NCBI GenBank assembly: GCA_016788465.1
Contig: JAEURV010000278.1
Span: 1-34,555, forward strand
Origin: Nitrospira sp.
Lineage (GTDB): Bacteria > Nitrospirota > Nitrospiria > Nitrospirales > Nitrospiraceae
Direction of reading: 5' to 3'
DNA: 34,555 nt
A program made the translations under genes and the position numbers. The notes below the pieces were generated by a model, which was not told the origin of the DNA, searched no databases, and saw only the letters and a program-made list of their open reading frames with translations. Of this stretch, positions 15,839-24,678 are shown one piece after another. The first letter of the stretch is position 1. Each line of letters starts with the position of its first letter.

Positions 15839-18376
15839 TCAGCTGATTGAACCCAACTCCAACTTCTTCTCCCACTTGCGAAGCATGGCTTCGCGCAGTC
15901 CCTGATGGGCTGATTCCGTCAACCCTGGATCAGATTGTAGCAGCGAAAAGGCCTCCTGCCTGGCCTGCTCTAACAGATCGCCATCGCGCACCAGATTGGC
16001 AACGCGAAACTCCGGCATGCCCCATTGACGCAACCCAAAGAACTCACCCGGCCCCCGAATACGCAGATCGTCTTCGGCAATGACGAACCCATCGTTTGAC
16101 CGGACGAGCGCCTCTAACCGTTCCCTAGCCGCCGACATCGATTCTTCACTGCCCAGCGTCCTTCTGCGTGATTCCGCTTTCCCCCGTCCTAGGTTTTGCG
16201 CCATCAACAGACAATAGGCTTGATGACTGCTCCGCCCGACTCGTCCGCGCAATTGATGCAACTGAGCGAGCCCAAATCGTTCGGCATGTTCAATCAGGAT
16301 GACCGTCGCGTTCGGGACATCCACGCCGACTTCAATGACAGTTGTGGCGATCAATAACTGAATGGTACCGGCTTTAAAGTCGGCCATCACCTCTTCTTTT
16401 TCCGAAGCCTTCATGCGTCCATGCAACAGGCCAACACGAAAGTCCGAAAACTCTCCATTCCGCAATTGTTCCGCACCCTGAATTGCCGCCTGGAGGTCGA
16501 CCTTCTCCGATTCTTCCACCAACGGATAGACGATGTAGGCTTGTTTGCCGGCATATAATTCATCGTGCACAATCTGATAGGCTCGCCGCCGTTGTCCATC
16601 GTTAAATAAAAACGTCCGCACCGGCTTGCGCCCTGGAGGCATGGCATCGATAACCGACACGTCAAGATCACCATAGACCGTCATCGCCAGCGTGCGGGGA
16701 ATCGGAGTCGCGGTGAGCACGAGCACATCCGGTTTATAACCCTTCTCGATCATCGCCTTTCGCTGCAACACTCCAAACTTGTGCTGTTCATCGATGACCG
16801 CTAAACCCAAACTCTTGAATGTAACGCCTTGCTGCAACAACGCATGGGTCCCGATCGCCACCTGAACCGCTCCCGCAGCTAACTGTTCGGCCTGCGCACT
16901 CTTGATCGACGCTTTCTCGCCGCCGCGCATCAAGACCGTCTGCAACCCCAAAGCCTGCAACATTCCTGAAAGATTCCGATAATGCTGTTCGGCAAGAATT
17001 TCTGTCGGGGCCATCAAGGCCGCCTGATAGCCAGACCCACAAGCCATGACGATGGCCTGTACCGCGACCGCTGTCTTTCCTGAGCCCACATCCCCCTGAA
17101 CTAACCGATTCATAGGGCGTGGCGAAATCATGTCCCGAAATATTTCGCGAATGACTCGCTCCTGAGCCCCCGTAAGCCGAAATGGTAAAAGACCGGTCAG
17201 CTGTGCGAGCAAGGGAGTTCTGGGATTGAACCGCACCTCTTTCCGCTCTTCATGGACCGCTCGATGCCTAGACGCCAACGCCAACTGCAGCAGTAAGAGT
17301 TCCTCAAACGCCAACCGCCGATGGGCCGCCGTCTTTCCACGCTCCAGCAGATGACCATCCGTTCCCGCCTTTGGGAAATGCACATCCTGGAACGCCTCAT
17401 GGATCGGAATCAGCCGCTGCCTCGCCCGAAGCGGTGCCGGCAAATGATCAATGAGATCCATCCTATGGTCGGTCAAGACATTTCGCACGAGGACCCGCAT
17501 CTGACGAGAGGTCCACCCTTTGGTTTCATGATACACAGGGACGATTCGTCCAACATGCAGCGTCGATTCCAGACCTTCTCCGACGACCTCGTACTGTGCA
17601 ACATCCATCCGTGGCACCATCCAGTCCCCTCGACCAGAGATCACCCGCCCGCTCAACATCACACGAGTTCCAACCGTCAGAACCTCTTCCAGATAGGGCT
17701 GATTGAAGAACACCACTTCCAGACGGCCGGACTGATCTTCGATGCCGACCTCCAGCACACTCAGCCGTCGATTTCTTGTCCGTTTTGCTTCACACTTTCC
17801 GACCATTCCACAAATTGACGCCACCATCCCCGGGACAAGATTTCCGATCGGTGTCATGACCGATCGATCCTCGTACCGCCAAGGGATGCTCCAGAGGACA
17901 TCTTCGACCGTTTCGATGCGTAGTCGTTGTAAAACCGTGGTGCGCTTCGGTCCAACCCCCTTAGCGAATCGGACAGGAAGCCGCCAGAGCTCGGTTCGTC
18001 CTCCATCAGTCGATGCGGGTTCAGGAACAGATCCCGACGGCAACGTCGGAGGAGCCGCAGGCTGCTGCGCGGCCTTTCGAAGAGCTTGGATGTGCGCCCC
18101 CGCCGTACGCAAGCGACGACGTTGTTCATCAAGAGAAAGAGACGATGGAAAGTCAACGAAGAGGTCGCGAAGTGAAATCAGGCGCGCTTCAATCGCCTTG
18201 GGATACGGCTGTTGGCGAAGAGCCGACAGCACCTGGGTGGAGATAAAATCACTGAGATTAGTAACCGCCTTCAGATGGGCGCCATCATCTCGAGTCGCAA
18301 ACTCAATCGGCCGAGCGATGCGATCCAGCCATTCCTCAAGCGGCCCCAACAGACCCGATTCAGTCTCCGCCTGCAT
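15839..18376 (-). CDS. recG: ATP-dependent DNA helicase RecG
   Basis: RecG reverses stalled replication forks and processes branched recombination intermediates. The wedge (OB) domain lies near KGVGPKRTTVLQRLRIETVEDVLW. The helicase part shows Walker A GDVGSGKTAVAVQA, the DEQH-box VIDEQHKFGVLQRK, motif III TATPIPRTLAMTVYGDLD, and motif VI QLRGRVGRSSHQAYCLL followed by the TRG-type end. From ATG 18376 it has 845 residues, about 150 more than the E. coli protein. The excess is an N-terminal alpha-helical extension seen in several other phyla. A longer frame to 18508 would run into the start of the divergent gene and is not favoured; no start has a clear Shine-Dalgarno site. Confidence 0.95.
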   Translation of the reverse strand: MQAETESGLLGPLEEWLDRIARPIEFATRDDGAHLKAVTNLSDFISTQVLSALRQQPYPKAIEARLISLRDLFVDFPSSLSLDEQRRRLRTAGAHIQALRKAAQQPAAPPTLPSGSVPEPASTDGGRTELWRLPVRFAKGVGPKRTTVLQRLRIETVEDVLWSIPWRYEDRSVMTPIGNLVPGMVASICGMVGKCEAKRTRNRRLSVLEVGIEDQSGRLEVVFFNQPYLEEVLTVGTRVMLSGRVISGRGDWMVPRMDVAQYEVVGEGLESTLHVGRIVPVYHETKGWTSRQMRVLVRNVLTDHRMDLIDHLPAPLRARQRLIPIHEAFQDVHFPKAGTDGHLLERGKTAAHRRLAFEELLLLQLALASRHRAVHEERKEVRFNPRTPLLAQLTGLLPFRLTGAQERVIREIFRDMISPRPMNRLVQGDVGSGKTAVAVQAIVMACGSGYQAALMAPTEILAEQHYRNLSGMLQALGLQTVLMRGGEKASIKSAQAEQLAAGAVQVAIGTHALLQQGVTFKSLGLAVIDEQHKFGVLQRKAMIEKGYKPDVLVLTATPIPRTLAMTVYGDLDVSVIDAMPPGRKPVRTFLFNDGQRRRAYQIVHDELYAGKQAYIVYPLVEESEKVDLQAAIQGAEQLRNGEFSDFRVGLLHGRMKASEKEEVMADFKAGTIQLLIATTVIEVGVDVPNATVILIEHAERFGLAQLHQLRGRVGRSSHQAYCLLMAQNLGRGKAESRRRTLGSEESMSAARERLEALVRSNDGFVIAEDDLRIRGPGEFFGLRQWGMPEFRVANLVRDGDLLEQARQEAFSLLQSDPGLTESAHQGLREAMLRKWEKKLELGSIS

Positions 18377-18507
18377 ATGGCGGACGATCGTAGCACAGCA
18401 CCGCTCCGTGCACAACGCGACCGACCCGATCAGCCAAGCATTCGTCGGCTTCTTTTTCCAGATTGCTTGGTCACATTTTCCTAGGGTGCTACACTCTTGC
18501 CAGACCA

Positions 18508-19920
18508 ATGTACCGCCGCAATATTCGCCATATCCTGATCCCGCTCGCGATCGGCCTGGCCCTCCTGATCGGGTACAACCTCTTTCTGAAGCCGCTCCAT
18601 CCTTCGCTGACTAGTCCGACGGAAACCGTCGAATCCGTCCCCCCACCACCAGCACCGCCGCAGAGTAAACCCTCGCAGAGTGAATCACGGCTGGTTCGCG
18701 CACTTGACCAGACCGTCATCCCATCGACTCCACATCAATCGCTCTTGGAAGGAATTCGTGATGAAGTTGAAAAGCATAATCTTTCACTGGCGGAACATAA
18801 GCTGAAAGCACTCCCGGCATCCGTCCTATCGGACGGACAATCCAAACCCTTCGTCGCCATCCTGTGGAACAATCTCGGCTTGCAACAGGAACGTCTTCAG
18901 GGCACCGGTGCGTCTATCAATGCGTTTAAGAGGGCGGCGGAACTTGACGATACGAACCCCATCATCCTGATGAACCTTGCCCAAGCCTATTGGGAGCAGC
19001 GCGATCGGGCACTCAATGCGGAGTTCTTGACGAAATTGATGAAGGTAGCCCCAGACGACCCCTTCCCTCACCTTGCGATGGCCGACTTGTTGCAGGAACA
19101 GGATGACCTGAATGGAGCCACAATGCACTTGGCCCAGGCCAGTCAACGGGTAAAGCAAGACCCGGCACTCCAGTCCTATCTAGCCACCGTCACGGCAAAA
19201 GTTCAGCGCACGCGATCGGTCGAATCCCGCATGACCGCGCGAAGCAGCACTCATTTTGTCGTGAAGTTCGACGGGGAGGAGGACCAGAGCACCTGGACGT
19301 CAGTGTTGGAGATTCTCGAGGAGGCTTATCGAGACATCGGCCAGAAATTTGGGCAGTTCCCGACAAAACCCATCATGGTCGTCCTCCACGCAAAAGAATC
19401 CTTCCAGAGTTCGACTGGAAGCCCTGCGTGGGCTGATGGACTCTATGATCCCACGCTTGGGCGAATCCAGATTCCCACACAGGGAGCGACAACGGATAGG
19501 AAATGGCTTGCCACTGTGCTCCGTCACGAGTACGTCCATGCTCTGCTCCATGACCGTCTAGGACCACATGCCGCAACCCTCCCGACCTGGTTGAACGAAG
19601 GCCTGGCCATGCAACTGGCCGGAGATTCATGGCCCGATCTCAAAGAAACCATGCACGGCGAGATCAAGGTGATTCCATTGACTTCTCTGGAAGGTCCTTG
19701 GGGCGGACTTTCAGCCGAAGCTTCGATCGTCGCCTACTCAGAGGCCAATTCGGCAGTCAACTATTTGCTGGAGCGATGGGGCATGGCCCGCATCGACGAT
19801 CTTGTGAAAGCCTTCCAGGCAAAGGCTTCCGTGGCAACTGCATTCCAGGACAAACTGCTGATCTCGTATGAGCAGTTCCAACGTCAATGGCTTGAGCGCT
19901 TCGAACAAGCCCGTTCCTAG
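18508..19920 (+). CDS. Membrane-anchored TPR protein with peptidase MA-like zinc protease domain
   Basis: The 470-residue protein starts with an N-terminal anchor (ILIPLAIGLALLIGYNLFL, residues 9-27). A proline-rich linker follows, then a TPR region (about 85-230, with WNNLGLQQERLQGTGASINAFKR split over repeats). The C-terminal gluzincin domain has the zinc motif HEYVH (residues 340-344) and the downstream glutamate in WLNEGLA (Glu364). This is the arrangement of the peptidase MA family. It should act in the periplasm; substrates are unknown. ATG 18508 was chosen over 18463 because the shorter form begins with a clean signal anchor. A weak promoter (TTGGTC, 17 bases, TACACT at 18490) lies just before it. 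The stop is followed by a convergent gene. Confidence 0.82.
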   Translation: MYRRNIRHILIPLAIGLALLIGYNLFLKPLHPSLTSPTETVESVPPPPAPPQSKPSQSESRLVRALDQTVIPSTPHQSLLEGIRDEVEKHNLSLAEHKLKALPASVLSDGQSKPFVAILWNNLGLQQERLQGTGASINAFKRAAELDDTNPIILMNLAQAYWEQRDRALNAEFLTKLMKVAPDDPFPHLAMADLLQEQDDLNGATMHLAQASQRVKQDPALQSYLATVTAKVQRTRSVESRMTARSSTHFVVKFDGEEDQSTWTSVLEILEEAYRDIGQKFGQFPTKPIMVVLHAKESFQSSTGSPAWADGLYDPTLGRIQIPTQGATTDRKWLATVLRHEYVHALLHDRLGPHAATLPTWLNEGLAMQLAGDSWPDLKETMHGEIKVIPLTSLEGPWGGLSAEASIVAYSEANSAVNYLLERWGMARIDDLVKAFQAKASVATAFQDKLLISYEQFQRQWLERFEQARS

Positions 19921-19965
19921 TCTTCCCCTGGTATGACGGTTGGATCGCTGGGAGAACAAGCACCA

Positions 19966-20844
19966 TCAAATGGGCACGGGTACCGACTCCTCCTGCGGCT
20001 GCTGAGGCCAGACAGGCAGTAAATCAGCCTGATCATTCAGCGGCTCCTGGTGGCTTCCCTCTTCAGACTCTCGTGGAGACAATTGATCTTCCCAAAGGAT
20101 CTTCTTCCCGCTGGGATCATACATGCGAATTCTTAACTCAAACCGGTGAAAAGTGTTTGACGAAATTCGCCCCGACAGCGTAGACCGATCCGTGATCGAA
20201 TGGAGATGAGGAGTTCCACCCAGGACCGTAGTAAACTCATCCTCCCAGACGAGAGAGCCGGTTGCCGCATCTACCGCACGCAATGAGAATATCGGCTGTT
20301 CGCTAGACGGCTGCCCTGCACGGACTCTTGTGATGGTGGCCCGACTAAATTTTCGAGTCGAAACGGCTTGCCCCCTGCCCTTTCCATCAGGTTGCACGAG
20401 GTTGAGTCGGCCTTCCCATTCGAATATCCCGGTATTCGCGTCGTAGACTCGCAAAACGAAGTTGGAGAGATCTGTAGCCCCTGGTCCGACACCACCCGCA
20501 AAAATACGGCCCCCCTCGTTCTTTCTTGCTCCATCACCTTCCTTGACCGTCAGTTCATAGACGTCATCGGATATGATCGCACCTGAGTCCGCCTCGTAAA
20601 CCTTCACCGAAATCGCGGACACCGAACCGATCTGATACCCAAACCCTGCCGCCACAATGGCCTTCTTATCTGTGGAAACGACCTGAGCCAGCGCTTGATC
20701 AGTCCCACCGTAGATCCCGCACAATCCAATAAAGGCCACCAAGCTCAGGACCCTCAAACAACGGATTCCTACAGCCCAGCGCTTTTGCTCTATGGTACGA
20801 GCTGAGTGCCCAAAAGATGGTGGAAAGTCGAATGTTTGTGACAT
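19966..20844 (-). CDS. Exported protein with four short WE-type repeats, function unknown
   Basis: The 292-residue protein has a late hydrophobic signal segment (CLRVLSLVAFIGLCGIYGG, about residues 29-47) and a likely cleavage after ALAQ (residues 51-54). The mature part carries four spaced copies of a unit like VYDANTGIFEWEGRL: near residues 80-95 (degenerate), 130-148, 188-204 (AVDAATGSLVWEDEF) and 237-254 (MYDPSGKKILWEDQL). These resemble blades of PQQ-type beta-propellers, but four units in this length are too few for a full propeller. The end is Pro/Gln/Glu-rich. AGGAGG sits close to the ATG inside a long hairpin, suggesting translational control. The gene is alone; its partner on the left is convergent. 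Confidence 0.7.
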   Translation of the reverse strand: MSQTFDFPPSFGHSARTIEQKRWAVGIRCLRVLSLVAFIGLCGIYGGTDQALAQVVSTDKKAIVAAGFGYQIGSVSAISVKVYEADSGAIISDDVYELTVKEGDGARKNEGGRIFAGGVGPGATDLSNFVLRVYDANTGIFEWEGRLNLVQPDGKGRGQAVSTRKFSRATITRVRAGQPSSEQPIFSLRAVDAATGSLVWEDEFTTVLGGTPHLHSITDRSTLSGRISSNTFHRFELRIRMYDPSGKKILWEDQLSPRESEEGSHQEPLNDQADLLPVWPQQPQEESVPVPI

Positions 20845-20845
20845 G

Positions 20846-20884
20846 TATCCTCCTCAGAATGTGGAGGCATTCTGAATGAGGATA
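20846..20884 (-). promoter_or_regulatory. Hairpin enclosing the ribosome-binding site of the exported repeat protein
   Basis: On the minus strand TATCCTC (20878-20884) pairs with GAGGATA (20846-20852). After a small internal bulge, TCAGAATG (20868-20875) pairs perfectly with CATTCTGA (20854-20861), leaving a 6-base loop. The 15 base pairs end two bases before the ATG triplet at 20844, and the Shine-Dalgarno GGAGG (20849-20853) is buried in the stem. This layout is that of a translational switch or RNA thermometer; the function is inferred. Confidence 0.5.
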
Positions 20885-21448
20885 GGAGGTCGGTAAATTC
20901 CTCACTGATGGGATGAATCCCCTCTAAAGAAGGTGCACAAAGAGACACAGCCCAGTGGGGTTGAGCCTATCCCCTGGCAAGCGCTGCGACACCAAACTAT
21001 CGATACTGATGACGTGCCACGAAGCAATAGCCCCATTCTGCTAACTTCCGCACCCTGCCAAACAGTAGCTCCCACAGCATCGGTGTCCCACCTGGCAGAT
21101 TGGGAAGAACGGGGGAAAATACGTCGAGTCTCGGAAGGACCTTCCCGGAAAGTTGAATGAAGTCGGCTGTCTCATGTTGAGCAAGGCAATACCGCTGACT
21201 AAGCACAGGCCTAGCCACTTCACATTGATACGCAATCAATCTGATGCTTGTCACCGGCTCGCCGCTCACACGCCATTTTTGCAGACACACAGCGCCGACA
21301 TTTCGCGTCATCAATCAGAAGGCCGCCCGCATCGGAAACAGACTCTTCTCCTGATCTTTAGACTCCATGATACCCTCCCTCCATCAACCTACGCGTGACT
21401 GCACGGCACCCATTGCCGACCTTTTCCTCAACAGTCTATAGTGACTCA
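20885..21448. other. Noncoding region, about 560 bases
   Basis: No reading frame here looks like a gene: the longest minus-strand frame (20997-21314) has no ribosome-binding site and an irregular composition. It separates two divergent genes and must hold their promoters, which I could not place firmly. The only structure seen is a compact palindrome GGAAGG-A-CCTTCC at 21133-21145. Confidence 0.4.
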
Positions 21449-21850
21449 ATGCAAAACAATCCTTTGCTTATTCTATTGCTCAGTACGTTCATTGTGGAGG
21501 CCGGATTTCTCTTCCTTGAGAACAGTTCATCCTTCGCGTCAGGCATGGCGTGGAAATTCGGTTTTTTCGTCTTCCTACCTCTTGGACTGTCCCTTCTGGT
21601 TTGGTTCAAGTTTAGATGGGGTGCGGCGGTTTGCGTCTTCTATGCAACGATCGGATTGGCTATCGACATCGCAACGGTGGTTCAGACCCTCTCAACAGAG
21701 GCCGCTGCTGTTGCTCCCATGATGGCCAGCATCGTCAGCGGGCTGTTCTATTTTTGCTTGATCCTTTTTGGGTGGCAATCATTCTTGGCCGTGGACCAGG
21801 AACTGAGGCCTCCCAAATTCCCCCCTCCCAATCCTCCGTCCCTTTCCTAA
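21449..21850 (+). CDS. Small four-helix membrane protein, function unknown
   Basis: From ATG 21449 the protein has 133 residues and four hydrophobic helices (about 5-24, 35-54, 58-78, 88-110), then a proline-rich tail (PPKFPPPNPPSLS). It has no recognisable catalytic motif. The frame opens 54 bases earlier at a GTG, but ATG 21449 gives a natural membrane-protein start. No good Shine-Dalgarno site precedes either. Its last 116 bases lie opposite the end of the methyltransferase gene, an unusually long convergent overlap. Integral membrane location is well supported; function is not. Confidence 0.65.
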   Translation: MQNNPLLILLLSTFIVEAGFLFLENSSSFASGMAWKFGFFVFLPLGLSLLVWFKFRWGAAVCVFYATIGLAIDIATVVQTLSTEAAAVAPMMASIVSGLFYFCLILFGWQSFLAVDQELRPPKFPPPNPPSLS

Positions 21851-22802
21851 TCGGAACGGGCTTGATACCGACGAAACCGGCTTGTTTCAGCCACTTCGCC
21901 GTCTCTGAGGCGGTATAGGTATTCCCCTGTTCGGTAAATAAGAGCATCGAGACGGCAAACAAGCTGGATTCCGACGGGTATAAACCTTCGTGGTCATGCA
22001 GAAAGGCATCTTGAATGATCAATCGACCACCAGGATTTAGAGCGGTACGAGCTCGGCGAAAGATAGCCTGGTTTTCTTTCGGTGAATAGAGGTGCAACAC
22101 ATTGGAGTACCAGATGACATCATACGTACCAGGGATCGATTCCTTGGAAAAATCGAGTGGGATATAGGAAAGCCGCCGCCCCGCCTTGTGAGTAGACGCG
22201 ATTTCCTTGGCTACCTCAAGCGCAGGCTCTCGATCACAGACAGTCGCACGCAACCTTGGATTCTTGGTAAGGAATGCCAGGGCATAGGTACCAGGCCCCC
22301 CACCGAGATCCAACAGCGTTTGGGCCTGACCAAGATGAAGCTGCGCCGTAATCGCCGGAGCAATCTCCAACGTCCGGTGATGCATCGCCCAGGTGAATTG
22401 ACGCCGATGGTCTTGGCTATCCGGCACATCATGATCAAGGGGCAATCCGCTCCGCACAGACTCAACCAACCGGATCCAGTCCGCCCAATGACTCCTGATC
22501 AGATTGAGATAGTCGCCCCGATAGGCAGGGTGATTGGCATTGAGCGCCGTCGCCCCAAGCCTACTATTTCTATAGACACAGCCCCTTTTGTGTAGCACTC
22601 CCGCAGAGGCAAGATTACGACAAAGGATGTTGAGACCCCGCTCACTGAGCTTCAGCTTCTTGGCTAGCGTGGTCAACGTCCATGCTCGATCTCCAATCAC
22701 CGTAAACAGATCCACCTCAAGCGCCGCCAACAGTACTCTCGGCAATCGATAGCCAGAAATCGCATCGCGAAATTCATCAAACGTCGCGAGCCGAGACTTC
22801 AC
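21735..22802 (-). CDS. SAM-dependent O-methyltransferase-like protein
   Basis: The 355-residue protein has the two-part build of plant-type/bacterial O-methyltransferases. An N-terminal winged-helix dimerisation domain (RLPRVLLAALEVDLFTVIGD, then LAKKLKLSERGLNILCRNL) comes first. The Rossmann methyltransferase domain follows, with TLLDLGGGPGTYALAF, DREPALEVAKE, YDVIWYSNVLHLY and LNPGGRLIIQDAFL. Relatives methylate small hydroxylated aromatics, but homologues act in bacteriochlorophyll, carotenoid and antibiotic pathways, so the substrate is open. GTG 22802 overlaps the upstream stop in GTGA and is preferred to a frame start at 22832. The last 35 or so residues extend beyond the usual domain end, exactly where the gene overlaps the convergent membrane-protein gene. 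Confidence 0.82.
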   Translation of the reverse strand: MKSRLATFDEFRDAISGYRLPRVLLAALEVDLFTVIGDRAWTLTTLAKKLKLSERGLNILCRNLASAGVLHKRGCVYRNSRLGATALNANHPAYRGDYLNLIRSHWADWIRLVESVRSGLPLDHDVPDSQDHRRQFTWAMHHRTLEIAPAITAQLHLGQAQTLLDLGGGPGTYALAFLTKNPRLRATVCDREPALEVAKEIASTHKAGRRLSYIPLDFSKESIPGTYDVIWYSNVLHLYSPKENQAIFRRARTALNPGGRLIIQDAFLHDHEGLYPSESSLFAVSMLLFTEQGNTYTASETAKWLKQAGFVGIKPVPIRKGTEDWEGGIWEASVPGPRPRMIATQKGSSKNRTAR

Positions 22803-23236
22803 GCAGCACCCCCAATTTGACGACGACACCATCGTACAAGATCTTCAACTTTCGGTCGGTTCTGAAGATCAACTGGACGTGCAAAGGTGATCGCGACAAA
22901 CTCATCGGTCATCTCTGTTTCTTCGACAAACCCTGATTGCAGCAACAGCGCGCGATACTTGGAGACGGTGGGCTGAAGAAAATACTTCGCTTGCTTGGCC
23001 ACCTCGTCGGTTCCTAAATCCTCCGGAGTCCCATCCGACATCAGCGCCATCACCTCATCCATCGCCACACCATACTGACACAGGACTTTCCCCTCCGGTC
23101 GAATTTCTAACAACCACCCATCATCGCCAAGGTCCATGACCAGTGGTCCGTTCGGTTCCAGCTCGTATAGCTGGGGAAACGTCTGCACGAGGTCGGCACG
23201 CAACTGCGGCCAGGTCGGAGCAGTAAGTTCAGCCAT
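22799..23236 (-). CDS. Conserved-looking hypothetical protein, 145 residues
   Basis: It is a soluble, acidic protein with no signal peptide and no motif I recognise. The visible layout is a short alpha/beta N-terminus (LVMDLGDDGWLLEIRPEGKVLCQYG) and a helical middle (AMDEVMALMSDGTPEDLGTDEVAK). A C-terminal part ends in VEDLVRWCRRQIGG. AAGGAG lies 8 bases before the ATG. The start overlaps the TPR gene stop by 8 bases and the stop overlaps the methyltransferase start, so all are made from one message. Confidence 0.72.
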   Translation of the reverse strand: MAELTAPTWPQLRADLVQTFPQLYELEPNGPLVMDLGDDGWLLEIRPEGKVLCQYGVAMDEVMALMSDGTPEDLGTDEVAKQAKYFLQPTVSKYRALLLQSGFVEETEMTDEFVAITFARPVDLQNRPKVEDLVRWCRRQIGGAA

Positions 23237-24032
23237 GCTGGTGACTCCTTACTAAACGATTTCGAAGCTCCTTAAGACGCTGTGTATTTTCTTCAAGTTT
23301 TGGCAGGTGGTACTTCCGATCCATGCACACAACCTGTTCGAGTAGGTCAGCAGCCTCATGCAAGCGTCCCATGTCTTCATAGCACTGCACTAACACGTAG
23401 CGAGCACCGCCCACACGAAGTTCATCGCGTAACCGTTCCGCAATTGATTGACTGGTCTGACAACAGGCAATCGCGTCCTCATAGCGCTGCTGCATCAAGA
23501 AGGTCCTCCCGATCATGCGCCAGGCATCTGCCATACCACTGTGATTCCCTACATGACGCATGAGCACTAATGACTGTTCGTAGCAACGAATCGCCTCGTC
23601 GAATTGGCCGGTTTCTCTGGCCACCAACCCGAGATCCGAAAACAATACCGCCTTGGCCGCTTCATCATGGGTTTTGGTCATGAGATCGAGCGCTTCCAGA
23701 TAATAGGCGCGTGCCCGGTCCCATTCACCCGCATCAGCCCGTAGATTCCCCAAGTTAGCCAGAGTTGTGCCGATACCTTTGTCATCGCCGAGTATTTTTT
23801 GCAGCTCGAGGACTTCTTGATAATGCGCCAGCGCCGCGTCCCGCCGTCCGCTCACTGCACAGATATTTCCAAGATTACCGAGGGTCGCGACCAACGCACG
23901 TTGGTCACCTGTGAGCCGATCGCATTCGAGTGCCTTGGCATAGCAGGCATAGGCTTCTGTATAGTAGCCTCGCGAGAAATGCTCATTGCCCTGGCGATTC
24001 AGTTCTTCAGAGAGGCCGTTTCGAAGGGTCAT
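23229..24032 (-). CDS. Tetratricopeptide repeat protein
   Basis: The 267-residue protein is built of about six TPR units with the Kinesin-light-chain-like spacing of 40 residues. Examples are GNEHFSRGYYTEAYACYAKA, GNICAVSGRRDAALAHYQEV and GLVARETGQFDEAIRCYEQS. There is no signal peptide, so it should be a cytoplasmic scaffold for protein-protein contacts. Its ATG overlaps the stop of the metallo-beta-lactamase-like gene (ATGA), and its stop overlaps the next gene by 8 bases. The tight packing suggests that it works with one of these neighbours, but the partner is unknown. Confidence 0.85.
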   Translation of the reverse strand: MTLRNGLSEELNRQGNEHFSRGYYTEAYACYAKALECDRLTGDQRALVATLGNLGNICAVSGRRDAALAHYQEVLELQKILGDDKGIGTTLANLGNLRADAGEWDRARAYYLEALDLMTKTHDEAAKAVLFSDLGLVARETGQFDEAIRCYEQSLVLMRHVGNHSGMADAWRMIGRTFLMQQRYEDAIACCQTSQSIAERLRDELRVGGARYVLVQCYEDMGRLHEAADLLEQVVCMDRKYHLPKLEENTQRLKELRNRLVRSHQHG

Positions 24033-24631
24033 GACGGCGACGTGAGCAACCGTTCGACCTGCTGCTTTCCACCATTCAGAATGGACGTACCATCTCCCAC
24101 GAGGAGAGCATCAAATTCATATTTCAACAGACGTCGAAGTCCCTCTTTGGCCTTTGCCGCATCGGCATACTTGTCAGCCGGAAGCATGCTTACGGAACCA
24201 GACGGTTTACCAATCAGTGCATCGCCGACAATCACAATACCACGTCCCTGTTGAATGAATAAGGCGCTTTCTCCTGGCGACTTCTGATCCGCCAGGTTGA
24301 CCACCCAAATCCCACCAGGCAGGAGCTCTCCGTCTTTGTACGTTTTCGTCGGGGTTACATCCATCTGGGCCACATCAGCCTCCGGCACCAACAGCTGACA
24401 CCGAAATTCTGTCCGATACGTGACCGCTTCTCGTACATGGTCTCGGTTGGTAACAATGATGTAATCGATTGGCCCCTGACGGCATAGGATGGTCCGTGCC
24501 TCATCCGTCATTGGCGGGGGATCGACCAGGATCTTGTGTTCACCGATTGTTAGCAACAACCCGTTGAAGTCGAGTTGTTTCTCGTCTGAAAACCATGACC
24601 ATTGCCAAATGCTCGGTAGGACTTGTTTCAT
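24029..24631 (-). CDS. Metallo-beta-lactamase-fold protein with altered metal site
   Basis: The 200-residue protein follows the MBL fold: LLLTIGEHKILVDPPPM, then YIIVTNRDHVREA where the metal motif HxHxDH should be. GRGIVIVGDALIG and FDALLVGDGTSIL follow in place of the later metal-binding His/Asp strands. Of the motif only His65 is clear, and the usual GHG near the end is GDG. Members of such degenerate subgroups may bind one metal or none, so hydrolase activity is uncertain. The protein is cytoplasmic, and its gene comes 47 bases after the 79-residue gene. The stop overlaps the TPR gene by 4 bases. Confidence 0.75.
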   Translation of the reverse strand: MKQVLPSIWQWSWFSDEKQLDFNGLLLTIGEHKILVDPPPMTDEARTILCRQGPIDYIIVTNRDHVREAVTYRTEFRCQLLVPEADVAQMDVTPTKTYKDGELLPGGIWVVNLADQKSPGESALFIQQGRGIVIVGDALIGKPSGSVSMLPADKYADAAKAKEGLRRLLKYEFDALLVGDGTSILNGGKQQVERLLTSPS

Positions 24632-24678
24632 GGGAAGAGATCTTTCTTCGGATGGCTAGCCCAGGGATCCACAAACTG

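Noticed and set aside
18377-18508. Extension of recG to an ATG at 18508
   Set aside because: The added 44 residues are cysteine-rich and unlike RecG, and would run right up to the start codon of the divergent peptidase gene.
20997-21314. Minus-strand frame of 105 codons in the 560-base gap
   Set aside because: It has no ribosome-binding site and no domain, and a cysteine/proline-rich random-looking composition.
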